Positions 10,344 through 20,159 of a DNA stretch of 64,000 nucleotides are shown here, one piece after another. The translations under genes and the position numbers were made by a program. Each line of letters starts with the position of its first letter. The stretch's first letter is position 1. Below the pieces are notes generated by a model. That model ran no database searches. It was not told where the DNA came from and worked only from the letters and a program-made list of their open reading frames with translations. Location: assembly GCF_018402695.1 (NCBI RefSeq), contig NZ_JAGYIM010000023.1, positions 62,001-126,000 of the forward strand, in the 5' to 3' direction. The DNA is from Arsukibacterium sp. (GTDB lineage: Bacteria > Pseudomonadota > Gammaproteobacteria > Enterobacterales > Alteromonadaceae).

Positions 10344-11426
10344 TTATCTCAGTTTCAGGGTCGCCAGACCCACCAGTACAAAAATGATCGATAATATCCA
10401 GAAGCGGACAATAACCCGCGGCTCTGGCCAGCCTTTTAATTCGTAGTGATGATGAATAGGTGCCATCCGGAAAATACGCTGGCCGCGCAACTTGTAAGAA
10501 CCAACCTGCAGAATCACCGACACGGTTTCCATCACAAATATGCCACCCATAATAAACAGCACAATTTCCTGACGGACTAAAATGGCAATCACCCCCAGCA
10601 CCGCACCCAGCGCTAACGAGCCGACATCACCCATAAAAACCTGCGCCGGATAAGTGTTAAACCAGAGGAAACCCAGGCCGGCACCAATCATTGCAGCGCA
10701 CAGCACCACCAACTCACTGGCATAAGGCAGATAAGGAATATTCAGATAGCCGGCAAAGTTAACGTTGCCGCTGGCATAAGCAATAATGGCAAAGGCACCC
10801 GCCACCATAATAGTCGGTACTATTGCCAGGCCATCCAAACCATCAGTCAGGTTAACCGCGTTACTGGTGCCAACAATCACAAAGTAACTGAGCGCCAGAA
10901 ACAACAGGCCAAGTTGTGGCATCACATCTTTTAAAAAGGGCACCAGCAGTGCCGTTTCGGCGGGACGCTCGGCTGTCATATACAAAAACAATGCGGTGAC
11001 AATGGCGAAAACAGACTGCCAGAAGTATTTCCAGCGGGCAATCAGGCCTTTTGGGTCTTTGCGGATCACTTTACGGTAATCGTCGATAAAACCGATAGCA
11101 CCAAAGCTGACCAGCACAAACAACACCACCCAGACATATTTATTGCTGAGGTTTGCCCATAACAAGGTACTGATCAGAATAGAGCCCAGGATAAGCAACC
11201 CACCCATGGTAGGTGTGCCCTTTTTCGAAAAATGACTTTCCGGGCCGTCACCGCGCACGACCTGACCAATTTGCATTTTCTGCAAACGGGCGATCAGCAG
11301 GGGACCAAAATACAAACTCAAAAATAATGAGGTTAACACGCCCAGGATTGACCGGAAGGTCAGATAGCTGAACACATTAAAAAAGCTAATGTATTGGGTT
11401 AAATATTCGGCTAACCACACTAGCAT
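10344..11426 (-). CDS. mraY: Phospho-N-acetylmuramoyl-pentapeptide transferase MraY
   Basis: This inner-membrane enzyme makes lipid I by transferring phospho-MurNAc-pentapeptide to undecaprenyl phosphate. The 360-residue product is highly hydrophobic, with about ten membrane helices. It shows [16 protein letters not shown] near residue 112 (the conserved Asp pair), [14 protein letters not shown] near 187 and the C-terminal [15 protein letters not shown] histidine motif. It overlaps the murF stop by seven bases. Confidence 0.97.
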   Translation of the reverse strand: MLVWLAEYLTQYISFFNVFSYLTFRSILGVLTSLFLSLYFGPLLIARLQKMQIGQVVRGDGPESHFSKKGTPTMGGLLILGSILISTLLWANLSNKYVWVVLFVLVSFGAIGFIDDYRKVIRKDPKGLIARWKYFWQSVFAIVTALFLYMTAERPAETALLVPFLKDVMPQLGLLFLALSYFVIVGTSNAVNLTDGLDGLAIVPTIMVAGAFAIIAYASGNVNFAGYLNIPYLPYASELVVLCAAMIGAGLGFLWFNTYPAQVFMGDVGSLALGAVLGVIAILVRQEIVLFIMGGIFVMETVSVILQVGSYKLRGQRIFRMAPIHHHYELKGWPEPRVIVRFWILSIIFVLVGLATLKLR

Positions 11427-12824
11427 GGGCTACGCTCCTGCTGACATCGTTCTAGCAAGTCCTGCACTACTAACTCCATTTTCGCACTACGAGAGCCCTT
11501 AACGAGTATGGTGACATTCTGCTGGGTTTTAATTAGCGGTATCAGCCGGTCTAACATCGACTGCCGCGAGCTGAAATGTGAGCCTTGTCCGTTGAACAAG
11601 TCACTTGCGCTCTGTGATAACACACCCAGGGTGAATAACAGATTAATCCCGGCAGTTTTGGCGTATAAACCTATTTCTTCATGGTATAAACGAGCATTGG
11701 CTCCCAGTTCAGCCATATCACCCAACAGCAGTACCCGATAGCCCGGATAACTGGCCAGTAAGTCGATTGCTGCCTTTACTGATTCAACATTGGCGTTATA
11801 GCTGTCGTCTATCAGCTTAATATTGCTGTTAAGTTCTATAATATTAGTGCGACCTTTTACACCGGCCATCTGCGCCAGCCCCAGCTGCACATCACTGAGT
11901 CTGGCCCCCACCGCCAGCGCAGCCGCAGCAGCAGCCAGTGCATTAGCAATATTATGTTTACCGGGCAAACTAAGTTGCACCAGTATCTGTTCATTGCCGT
12001 ACACCAGCTTAAACTGAGCGCAGCCCTGGCTATTTAAGCTAATTTGCTCGGCCCGGATATCAGCAGCGCTATGATCTGCGGCGCTGTCAGTTTTGTAGTC
12101 ACTGGCGAAACTAATAATTTTCAGATGCTTACAGCGGTTACGCCAGTATTCGGTAAACTCACTGTCATGTTGCATAATGGCAATACCGCCATCGGCTAAA
12201 CCAGAGAAAATTTCGCCTTTTGCCCGGGCAACACCGTAGGTATCACCAAACCCTTCCAGGTGTGAGGCGGCAGCGTTGGTAATAATGGCTACATCAGGTT
12301 TAACCAGCGAGGTGGTATAGGCTATTTCCCCGGCATGGTTTGCGCCCAGCTCCATAACTGCATAACTGGTCTTGAGCTGTTAAGCGCAACAGCGTTAATG
12401 GCACGCCGATATCATTATTAAAATTACCCTGGGTGGCCAGCACCTGACCGCAGCGGCTGAGTATCGCCGCCAGCATTTCTTTAACGGTGGTTTTACCTGC
12501 GCTGCCGGTTACCGCTATGGTTTTCGGCTGTAAACGGGCTTTAACTGCAGCCCCTAACTGGCCCAGAGCCAGCCGGGTATCGGCCACCACTATCTGACTG
12601 ATGTCGCAATCCAGCGGCCGGTCTACCACAATAGCGGCCGCGCCTTTGGCCATCACATCGGCTACAAAGCGGCTGCCATCAAAGTTCGGGCCTTTTAAGG
12701 CAATAAACAGCGCCCCGGCGCTTATCGTTCGGCTATCAGTGCTGACGTCGCTGATTGGGTGATTGTCGCCAATTAACTGCCCCTGTAATAAATTGGCTAT
12801 TTCTGCACAGCTTAGGGTAATCAT
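11420..12824 (-). CDS. murF: UDP-MurNAc-tripeptide--D-Ala-D-Ala ligase MurF (apparent +1 indel)
   Basis: MurF attaches D-Ala-D-Ala to UDP-MurNAc-tripeptide, the last cytoplasmic ligation. As given, the frame breaks at about 12364. The upstream part (from 12824) carries [14 protein letters not shown] and [18 protein letters not shown]. The downstream part continues as [16 protein letters not shown], and removing one base of the AA at 12364-12365 joins them exactly as in the family. The repaired product is 467 residues, normal length. Because murF is essential and usually single copy, I treat this as a sequence error rather than a broken gene. It overlaps murE by four bases and mraY by seven. 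Confidence 0.93.
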
Positions 12825-14296
12825 GATGCCATCTCCGACATAAGTTGCCGCACATAAGCACGCTCATCGTAACGTTGTTGTTCGTGCCCGATAATTTGCG
12901 TAGTTTCATGGCCTTTGCCTGCCAGCAGGATCACGTCACCCTGCTGAGCACTGACCAGCGCCAGCTTAATGGCCAGCTGACGGTTAGGTTCAATCCGGTA
13001 ATTATCCGCGTCCTGCATGCCGGCAGTGATGTCCTGGCATATCTGCAGCGGCGCTTCACTGCGTGGGTTATCTGAGGTAACAATGCAGTGGTCAGCATAT
13101 TGCTGGGCTAACTGGCCCATTAACGGTCGCTTACCTTTGTCACGATCGCCGCCACAACCAAAAACGCACCATAGCCGGCCAGCACAATGCTGACGCAGTG
13201 CTTGCAGTGCCTGCTGCAAAGCATCAGGGGTATGGGCATAATCAACTACCACGGTAACGCCATGACTAAAGACAAATTGCTCCATTCTGCCGGCCAGCGG
13301 TTGCAGGCTGCTGGCCGCATGCAGCAGTTCAGTTACGTCATAGCCCAGTGCCAGTAAGCTACTAATGGCAGCCAACGCATTCTGAATATTAAATTCGCCG
13401 AGCAGGGGCAGATGCAACTTATGCTCGCCGGCCTGGCTGTTAAGCAGACATTGAAAACCGTGCTCAGTAGCAGTGAGCTGGTGATAGCCCAAAAAACGGG
13501 CATACCCCTGACAATCCTCTGCCTTTCCATAAGCCCAAACCGGGGTATCGTTACGACTGGCCAGTGCCTTCCCTAACGGATCAGAAACATTCAGCACGGC
13601 ACAGCGGCTCATATCGGGTTGGAACAGCAAGCTTTTTGCCTGACCATACTCGGCCATGCTGCCATGGTAATCGAGATGATCACGGCTTAAGTTGGTAAAC
13701 ACCGCCACCTGAAACTGCAGACCAGCCACCCGCTGTTGCACCAGCGCATGCGAAGATACCTCCATCGCCACCACCTGACGTTTTTGGGCGACAAATTCAG
13801 CCAGAATTTTCTGTATCTCAATGTAATGTGGTGTGGTATTCAGCAACGGCGTCAGTTGCTGCCAGTGACCATAACCCAGGGTACCAATAACGGCTGCCGG
13901 CGTTTCACATTGCTCGGCCAGCTGGTTGATAAAGCAGCTGGTACTGGACTTACCGTTAGTACCGGTGATCCCGACCAACTGAAGATGTTGTTGAGGCTGT
14001 TGGTAAAAGCGGGCTGCCAGCTGGGGCATTTGCGTCACTAGATCAGACAGCACCACCACTCTTTCATCCTCAACATGCTGCTGTTCAGCATCAATAGCAT
14101 CTGTCAGCACCAGCGCTGCGCCCTGTGCCAGTGCCTGATCAATATACTTGTTACCGTGTTCACGGGTACCAGGCAGGGCGACAAACACATCGCCACTGCT
14201 TACCTGGCGGCTGTCGAGCTGCAAATGGCGCAGTGGCCGGTCAGCCAGATTTTTCGTCCGTTCAGGCAGCCATAAATGTAACTGATTAGTTGGCAT
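12821..14296 (-). CDS. murE: UDP-MurNAc-L-Ala-D-Glu--diaminopimelate ligase MurE
   Basis: MurE adds the third stem residue. The 491-residue product starts at the ATG at 14296, preceded by AGGAGG; longer readings run into ftsI. It has the ATP loop GITGTNGKSSTSCF near residue 110. It also has DNPRSEAPLQIC near residue 405, the motif that marks meso-diaminopimelate (rather than lysine) specificity in this family. It overlaps the ftsI stop by 11 bases and murF by four. The cell wall is therefore of the DAP type, which fits the NlpC/P60 peptidase encoded at 20160-21572. Confidence 0.96.
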   Translation of the reverse strand: MPTNQLHLWLPERTKNLADRPLRHLQLDSRQVSSGDVFVALPGTREHGNKYIDQALAQGAALVLTDAIDAEQQHVEDERVVVLSDLVTQMPQLAARFYQQPQQHLQLVGITGTNGKSSTSCFINQLAEQCETPAAVIGTLGYGHWQQLTPLLNTTPHYIEIQKILAEFVAQKRQVVAMEVSSHALVQQRVAGLQFQVAVFTNLSRDHLDYHGSMAEYGQAKSLLFQPDMSRCAVLNVSDPLGKALASRNDTPVWAYGKAEDCQGYARFLGYHQLTATEHGFQCLLNSQAGEHKLHLPLLGEFNIQNALAAISSLLALGYDVTELLHAASSLQPLAGRMEQFVFSHGVTVVVDYAHTPDALQQALQALRQHCAGRLWCVFGCGGDRDKGKRPLMGQLAQQYADHCIVTSDNPRSEAPLQICQDITAGMQDADNYRIEPNRQLAIKLALVSAQQGDVILLAGKGHETTQIIGHEQQRYDERAYVRQLMSEMAS

Positions 14297-16036
14297 TGTG
14301 GCCTCCTGCGCGGCTGATAAGCGCCGGGCCGGTATCAGCATCGGGCGTAACATTAAGTAGCTGCAGGCTGGCGCCCATAATACTGGCAAATACCGGCGCA
14401 GCGATTTCACCACCATGATAAAAATCCCCGGCCGGTTCGTTGATCACCACTACCGTGACAATCCGCGGATTAGACACCGGGCCGACACCCGCAAACGAGG
14501 CGATATAATCATCACCGTAGCCACCGGCAACCGCTTTGCGGGCAGTACCTGTTTTACCGCCAACCCGGTAACCGTGAACCTGGGCCCGGGTCGCAGTGCC
14601 ACCGGGGCCAATATTCGCTTCCATCATTTCAAGCATGGCCAGCGCATGCCTTTCAGCTAAAACCCGCTGCCCCGGGTAAGGCTCGTTGTTTTTAATAATG
14701 CTCAGCGGCCGGTTAACGCCACCGTTAGCCATAGTGGCGTAGGCGCGGGCCAGCTGCACCGCAGTAACCGACAGGCCATAACCATAAGAAAAAGTAGCGC
14801 GTTCAAAATCAGACCAGCGCTGACGGTAGCTGAAAATACCACTGCTCTCACCTGCCAGACCCAGGCCGGTCTCTTCGCCCAGCCCCATATTGTTATACAA
14901 GCCGAGCACGTGCTGATGGGGCATATCCAGCACCAACTTAGCCACACCCATATTGCTGGACTTCTGAATAATGCCGGTTAAATCTAATTCTTTATAATTA
15001 TTGGGGTCGCGCACCCAGCTGCCACCAATTCGCATCGTGCCAGGGCTGGTATCGACCACCGTATCCAGGTTGGCACTGCCAAATTCCAGTGCACTTAGAA
15101 CGGCCAGCGGCTTCATGGTCGACCCCGGTTCAAAGGTGTCGGTAATCGCGCGGTTGCGAAAGCGATGCACCGGGGTATTGCGCCGGTTATTCGGATTAAA
15201 AGACGGGCTGTTGACCATCGCCAGAATTTCACCGGTTGCCACATCAACCACTACGGCCGAGCCGGAAGTGGCGCCATGCGATAGCACCGCTTTTTTCAGT
15301 TCGCGATAAGCCACTGTCTGAATTCGCTGATCAATACTCAACTGCAAATTGGCCGGCGCGGTGGCATCCTGCCGCTCAGTACTTCAATTTCCCGGCCCTT
15401 AGCATCTTTGCGAAATACCTTGCGACCCGCAGTACCGGTCAGTAAGTCGTTAAAGCGCTTTTCAATACCTTCGACCCCAACATCATCAACATTGGTAAAG
15501 CCGATTAACTGGGCGGTCACTTCGCCGGCCGGATAATAACGTTTCGATTCCTGGCGAAAGTAAATGCCCGGCACTTTTAGCTTTTTGACGTAATCGACCA
15601 CAGCCGGGTTCACCTGACGCTGCAGGTAGACAAAGCGCCGTTTCGGATCATCACCCACCCGGCTTAATAACTGCTGCGGGGTCATTTGCATTATATCGGC
15701 CAGCGCATGCCAGCGCCGCTCGTCACCTGGCGCATTGCGCTCGATAACAATTTTCGGATCGGCCCAGATGGCCTCGACCGGCACACTCACCGCCAGGGCT
15801 TCGCCGTGACGGTCAAACACCATGCCACGCATTACCGTATCGGCTTCTACCCGTAAACTGCGCCGGTCGCCCTGAGTTACCAGCATTTCAGGCTCCACCA
15901 CCTGCAACCAGGCAGCCCGGCCCAGCAAAGCAGCAAACACCGACGTCAGCATCACCATTACAAACGCGAAACGCCAGCTGATTACTGACGGATACTGGCG
16001 GGCTTTGGCCTGGCTTTTGCGTGGTTTAGCTGTCAT
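14286..16036 (-). CDS. ftsI: Septal transpeptidase FtsI / PBP3 (apparent -1 indel)
   Basis: FtsI is the septum-specific penicillin-binding protein that partners FtsW. The frame breaks at 15368-15369. The N-terminal part has a short basic cytoplasmic tail, one membrane helix (about residues 21-41) and the dimerisation/pedestal region. The C-terminal part begins NLQLSIDQRIQTVAYRELKK and carries the catalytic triad motifs GSTMKP, SSN and KTGTARK. Adding one base to the CC at 15368-15369 (reading SGRDATAPANLQLS) restores a continuous protein of about 583 residues. As the gene is essential, an assembly error is the simplest reading. It overlaps ftsL by four bases. Confidence 0.93.
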
Positions 16037-16341
16037 TGCGGCCTCACCATAATGTCACGTTCACCACTGGGTCGCTGCATATTTAAGCGCCGTCTGGCGA
16101 TATCCTCCACCCGACTGTGCTCAGCCAGCGAACGCTGCTCCAGCAGCAAGTTGCGCCATTGTGTATCCAGCTGATCACGCTGCTGATAGTACGCGTCCTG
16201 AGCAATGGTCAACTGGCGGTTTAAATGCGCCAGGTACACCACGGCCAGTGCTGAAACAATACAAGCCAGCAGCAACACACCGGCCAGCTTATGTTGGCGC
16301 CAGTCCTGGGAGATTAATCGTTCCAGCTGAATTTGGCTCAT
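16033..16341 (-). CDS. ftsL: Cell division protein FtsL
   Basis: FtsL is a small bitopic divisome protein that forms the FtsQLB complex. The 102-residue product has one membrane helix at about residues 18-37 ([20 protein letters not shown]), followed by a periplasmic heptad-rich coiled coil and a C-terminal segment with [13 protein letters not shown]. It is coupled by ATGA overlaps to rsmH upstream and ftsI downstream. Size, topology and position identify it; sequence similarity in this family is characteristically weak. Confidence 0.93.
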   Translation of the reverse strand: MSQIQLERLISQDWRQHKLAGVLLLACIVSALAVVYLAHLNRQLTIAQDAYYQQRDQLDTQWRNLLLEQRSLAEHSRVEDIARRRLNMQRPSGERDIMVRPQ

Positions 16342-17297
16342 AACCGCTGCTCCCCGGTGATATCCTGCTTTTCAGCAATTCGCAGCACCGCACTGCGCGC
16401 ACGCGGATTAACCGCCAGCTCAGCCTCGGAGGGCATAATCGCTTTGCCGATCAGTTTCAGCGGAATAGCCTTCGACAACTGGGCATCGGTTAACGGCATA
16501 CCACGGGGTACCGGCTCACCTTTGGAATAACGGCGCATAAACTGTTTAACCAGGCGGTCCTCCAGCGAGTGAAAGCTGATCACTACCAGGCGGCCACCCG
16601 GCTTCAGCACACTCATAGCCGCATGCAGCGCCAGATTGACCTGCTCCAGTTCACTGTTAACGTAAATGCGGATGGCCTGAAAGCTACGGGTTGCAGGATG
16701 CTTTTTCTCTTTATGGCTTTTCGGCACGCTGTCGCTAATCAGTTTCGCCAGCTGGGCTGTGCGGGTAAAGGGGGTCTCTTCCCTGGCAGCCACTATTGCC
16801 TGGGCAATCCGCCAGGCAAACCGCTCCTCGCCGTATTCACGCAGCACAAAACTGATATCTTCGACATCGGCAGTCGCCAGCCACTGGGCTGCCGATAAAC
16901 CACTGCTGGGGTCCATCCGCATATCCAGCGGGCCATCCCGCATAAAACTAAAACCACGATCGGCGTCATCCAGTTGCGGAGAAGACACGCCTAAATCCAG
17001 CAAAATGCCGTCAAGTTTGCCACTGAGTTGTTGTTGCTCAGCCACGGTTGCCAGGGCGGCAAAGGGGGTATGGGTGATGTGAAAACGCGCATCAGCTTGC
17101 AGTGGGGCTGCAGCAGCGATAGCGGCGGGGTCGCGGTCTATAGCGAATAAACGGCCGTGCGGGCCAAGTAAATTAAGGATCTCTTTGCTATGACCGCCAC
17201 GACCAAAGGTACCGTCCAGGTAAATCCCGTCGGCTTTAATTGCGAGTCCGTCAATTGCTTCTTGCAGCAAGACAGAGATATGAGCGTGGCTAGTCAT
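16338..17297 (-). CDS. rsmH: 16S rRNA m4C1402 methyltransferase RsmH (MraW)
   Basis: RsmH is an S-adenosylmethionine-dependent methyltransferase that makes N4-methylcytidine at 16S rRNA position 1402; RsmI, encoded at 25335-26183, completes the same nucleotide with a 2'-O-methyl group. The 319-residue product starts [13 protein letters not shown] and has the SAM-binding [14 protein letters not shown] near residue 30. It also shows [19 protein letters not shown] near 103 and [16 protein letters not shown] near 245. The start abuts the mraZ stop codon. Confidence 0.97.
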   Translation of the reverse strand: MTSHAHISVLLQEAIDGLAIKADGIYLDGTFGRGGHSKEILNLLGPHGRLFAIDRDPAAIAAAAPLQADARFHITHTPFAALATVAEQQQLSGKLDGILLDLGVSSPQLDDADRGFSFMRDGPLDMRMDPSSGLSAAQWLATADVEDISFVLREYGEERFAWRIAQAIVAAREETPFTRTAQLAKLISDSVPKSHKEKKHPATRSFQAIRIYVNSELEQVNLALHAAMSVLKPGGRLVVISFHSLEDRLVKQFMRRYSKGEPVPRGMPLTDAQLSKAIPLKLIGKAIMPSEAELAVNPRARSAVLRIAEKQDITGEQRL

Positions 17298-17762
17298 TTA
17301 CAGTACAAAGTCCTGTAATCGTTCAGATAATTCAACGGTGCCTGCCTGAGCCTGTTCCAGTTCAATATCAGCGGTTAAACGCTCGTGCCAGGCGGCTTCG
17401 TCCCAGATTTCAAACTTATTTAGCTGGCCGACCAGCCGGATATTCTTGGCCAGACCGGCGTGCTGGCGCAGTGGCGCCGGCACTAAAATACGACCGCTTT
17501 TATCCATATCGCAGTCGGTGGCGTTACCGAGTAATAAACGCTGCAGACGGCGTTCCTGCGGGTTCAGGCTGGACAGGGACTTCAGTTTTTCTTCTATTTC
17601 TTCCCATTCAGCCAGCGGATACAATAATAAGCAGGGGTCGTGCAAGTCGATGGTGCAGATCAAGTGGCCCTGATTTTCAGACAGCAAGGTTTCGCGGTAA
17701 CGCGCTGGTAGCGCTAACCGTCCCTTATCATCCAATGTCAGTGTAAATGAGCCACGAAACAT
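17298..17762 (-). CDS. mraZ: Transcriptional regulator MraZ
   Basis: MraZ is a SpoVT/AbrB-type DNA-binding protein that represses the dcw operon by binding TGTGG repeats upstream of itself. The 154-residue product contains two tandem domains: [18 protein letters not shown] (residues 2-19) and [15 protein letters not shown] (about residues 85-99). It is the first gene of the operon, 68 bp downstream of a four-copy MraZ box, consistent with autoregulation. Confidence 0.97.
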   Translation of the reverse strand: MFRGSFTLTLDDKGRLALPARYRETLLSENQGHLICTIDLHDPCLLLYPLAEWEEIEEKLKSLSSLNPQERRLQRLLLGNATDCDMDKSGRILVPAPLRQHAGLAKNIRLVGQLNKFEIWDEAAWHERLTADIELEQAQAGTVELSERLQDFVL

Positions 17763-17830
17763 AACTTATCTGCCTGGTTAAGCGGCCTGCGATTTTCAGC
17801 GCAGCGCCAGCCTGAATCGATTGGAAAATT

Positions 17831-17866
17831 CCAAAATGATCCACAATTACCCACAAATCCCCACAA
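17831..17866 (-). promoter_or_regulatory. MraZ operator: four 10-bp-spaced direct repeats
   Basis: On the plus strand CCAAAA (17831), CCACAA (17841), CCACAA (17851) and CCACAA (17861) recur with an exact 10-bp period. On the mraZ strand these read TGTGGGGATT, TGTGGGTAAT, TGTGGATCAT and TTTGGAATTT in order. This matches the known MraZ-binding arrangement of TGTGG-type repeats. The three promoter-proximal copies are strong and the fourth is degenerate. They lie just downstream of the predicted -10, so bound MraZ would block promoter clearance. Confidence 0.88.
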
Positions 17867-17872
17867 CGATAC

Positions 17873-17902
17873 AGTTTAGGGCTCTGCTTTGACCAATGTC
17901 AA
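17873..17902 (-). promoter_or_regulatory. dcw operon promoter (Pmra)
   Basis: On the minus strand TTGACA (17897-17902) is separated by 18 bp from TAAACT (17873-17878), a good sigma-70 promoter pointing at mraZ. The MraZ boxes begin a few bases downstream of the -10. The match is by eye; the transcription start has not been tested. Confidence 0.7.
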
Positions 17903-18069
17903 GGTAAAAACCGAGTCTGTTGATCGATATAGATCCAGTAAAATCGGGCGCTCTGATGAAGTTGATGATTTTGGTGGGGAAAAGTGGTGAAGGCTGTAAG
18001 GTTTATTGGCCGGGTTGCTGCAAATAAATTTACCTATGCTGGCTTTTTCATCAGAAAACTTGCTATTGC

Positions 18070-18084
18070 TGAATAAATTATTCA
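18070..18084. promoter_or_regulatory. Palindrome TGAATAAATTATTCA upstream of the murR-like gene
   Basis: A perfect 7+1+7 inverted repeat lies about 74 bp before the regulator start and two bases before TATAAA (18087-18092). A related inverted repeat, GAAT-N5-ATTC, occurs at 21631-21643 between the NlpC/P60 gene and the TonB receptor gene. RpiR-family regulators bind short palindromes and often regulate themselves, so this is a candidate autoregulatory operator. The same 15 bases form the core of the RAYT repeat at 29640-29670, which leaves a mobile-repeat origin possible. Confidence 0.45.
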
Positions 18085-18157
18085 ATATAAATTTACATAT
18101 CGCATAACTAATTTTTGTAACCGGCTAGCAGGCCGGTTGAGCCTAAGACCACCGCCT

Positions 18158-19004
18158 ATGCTGAGTTTACTGAAGATACGTGGCATGCTGGACCAGATGT
18201 CGGTTATTGAGCGCAAGCTGGCCGAATTTATACTGGACAATGCCCATATGCTGCGCGATTACTCCTCGCAGCAACTAGCCGATGCGGTAGGTATTAGCCA
18301 GTCCAGCGTGGTGAAGTTTTGCCAGAAGCTAGGTTACAAAGGGTATCCTGATTTAAAGCTGGCGATTAACGAAGCGGTAGTGACCGCCAGCACGATGAAC
18401 CGGGATCAGGCTGATAAAAATAATGATGATGGTAGCTTACTGGGCATTGGCGAACAGTTGCAGTTCAGTCTGCAACAACATTTGCGAACTTTGCTGACCA
18501 TTAACGATGAAAAAACCCTGCTGCAGGCCGCCCGGTTACTGCAAGGCGCCGATAAAATACTGCTGGCCGGGTTTGCCAAGTCGGCAATAGTGGTCGCCGA
18601 TATGCAGTTCCGGCTTGCTGCAACTGGGCAAGCTGGCGCTGCATCATGCCGACCCGGCGTTAGCGCTGCAGCTGGCCCGCAGTTTAACCGACACCAGCGT
18701 ACTGTTGCTGGTATCCGACTCTGGCCAGAACAGTGACATATTAAAGCTGGAGCACTATGCCAAAAGCCGCCAGCTGAAAATTATCTCGCTGACCAGCTAT
18801 AAAACTAATGCCCAGAGTCTGGCAGCCGACATCACCCTGTTTACCTTAAGTGCCGAAGAAGATATTCGGTTAAACCCGATTTTAACCCAGCTGGCGCAGC
18901 AGCATCTGTGTCATATGCTGTATTTGCAGCTATGCCAGTGGCAGAATAACGATTTGGCGCTGACCGAAAGCACCGAATTACTGGGCCTGCTGGAAAAGCC
19001 CTAA
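18158..19004 (+). CDS. murR: RpiR-family regulator, MurR-like (apparent +1 indel)
   Basis: The product has an N-terminal RpiR helix-turn-helix (SSQQLADAVGISQSSVVKFC, about residues 36-55 from 18158). A C-terminal SIS sugar-phosphate-binding domain follows (ILLAGFAKSAIVVADMQF, then LLVSDSGQNSDILK). In E. coli MurR senses MurNAc-6-phosphate. One surplus base at about 18612, where CGGCTTGCTG should read CGGTTGCTG, breaks the SIS domain; removing it restores RLLQLGKLALHHAD and a protein of about 280 residues. I prefer the ATG at 18158 (MLSLLKIRGMLDQMS); a TTG at 18137 is an alternative, and neither has a strong ribosome site. Its likely targets are the epimerase, NlpC/P60 and receptor genes next to it. 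Confidence 0.75.
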
Positions 19005-19052
19005 GCTGCATCAGCGAACTCAACACTCATAACTCAACACTAAACATTTAAG

Positions 19053-20148
19053 TCAGGACAGCATTTTTAAACCATCGATAGCGGTGATCCCCAACCCCGG
19101 CGCATTGCCAATGGTAATGTCAGCATCATTAAAGCTGACACTGCTTTGCACCGGATCAAAGCACAAAGCGACGGTCCGTCTAAATCAATTTTAGTAATAA
19201 CATCTGACTTGGCTACTGCAACATGCACCGCAGCGGCCACGCTGATGCTGCCTTCGAGCATGCAACCTATCATGCACTGCATATCGTAAAACGAGCAGAT
19301 ATCGGCAATTTTAATGGCATTAGCAATTCCGCCGGTTTTCATCAGCTTAATATTGATAATATCGGCGGCGCGCATTTTTATCAGCTCATATCACTTCGCG
19401 CGGGCCAAAACTGCTTTCATCAGCCATGACCGGGGTATGCACCCGCTCGGTTATGTATTTTAAGCCGTCTAAGTCGTACGCTTTTACCGGCTGCTCCACC
19501 AGCTCCAGACGCACGCCGGCATCTTCTAATTTGCGCAGCGCATATACCGCCTCTTTGGCGGTCCAGCCCTGATTGGCGTCCAGCCGGATTAATGCCTTGC
19601 CGGCAACGGCAGCATAAATGGCTTTCACCCGCTCATATATCAACGCCGATATCTTTGCCCACTTTTACTTTCAGGGTTTCAAAACCGCGATCGATGGCAC
19701 TGAGGGAATCGGCGACCATTTTGTCGATATAATCGACACTGATGGTAATGTCTGTTGTTATTTTTGGAACGCCCCCACCGAGAATTTTATACAACGGCGC
19801 CTGATACAGCTGGGCAAATAAGTCATACACTGCCATTTCCACTGCCGCTTTGGCGCTGTAGTTTTTCATTATGGCGCCCTGAATAAGGCGGATAATATGG
19901 TTTAAATCGGCAATCTGCTGGCCCACCAGTTTCGGCTTTAACACACTTTTAATGGCATCAATTATCGAGCCATGAATATCACCGGTAATCACTGCCGTGG
20001 CAGGCGCTTCACCATAGCCAATATGGCCGGTGTCGGTTTCAATCATTACCACCACGTCTTCAATTTGCTGCACCGTACGCAACGCCGTTTTAAACGGGGT
20101 TTTCAGTGGTATGGTAAGCATGCCCAGCCGGATATCGGTAATTTTCAT
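19053..20148 (-). CDS. L-Ala-D/L-Glu epimerase, enolase superfamily (three apparent indels)
   Basis: This enolase-superfamily enzyme would convert L-Ala-D-Glu from murein peptides to L-Ala-L-Glu, like E. coli YcjG and B. subtilis YkfB. Residues support the family: Lys160-x-Lys162 in TLKVKVG, metal ligands in IRLDANQGW, ELVEQPV and MADESSFGP, a catalytic Lys in NIKLMKTGG, and the DLDG (Asp-x-Asp) motif. Surplus bases at about 19640 and 19382 and a missing base at 19158-19160 split the reading. Corrections give KVGKDIGVDIERVKAIY, GPREVIELIKMRAADI and LCAFDPVQSSVSFND, ending at the TGA at 19053. It sits 11 bases after the NlpC/P60 gene on the same strand. True decay remains possible with three lesions in one gene. 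Confidence 0.82.
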
Positions 20149-20159
20149 AGGTGCCTCGG

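Larger units (their letters stand above)
17763..18157. other. Regulatory intergenic region between mraZ and the murR-like gene
   Basis: No gene is supported in these 395 bases. From mraZ outward the region holds an untranslated leader, the MraZ box array (17831-17866) and the dcw promoter (17873-17902). An unassigned stretch follows, then an AT-rich segment with a perfect palindrome (18070-18084) and TATAAA directly before the plus-strand regulator. The two divergent promoters therefore share this region. Confidence 0.8.

Noticed and set aside
14297-14416. Longer murE with a 40-residue extension
   Set aside because: The extension overlaps the ftsI C-terminus, whereas the ATG at 14296 has AGGAGG and gives normal length.
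11420-16036. Programmed frameshifting or real gene decay in murF and ftsI
   Set aside because: Neither break has a slippery heptamer with a following structure. One-base repair restores exact family sequence, and both genes are essential.
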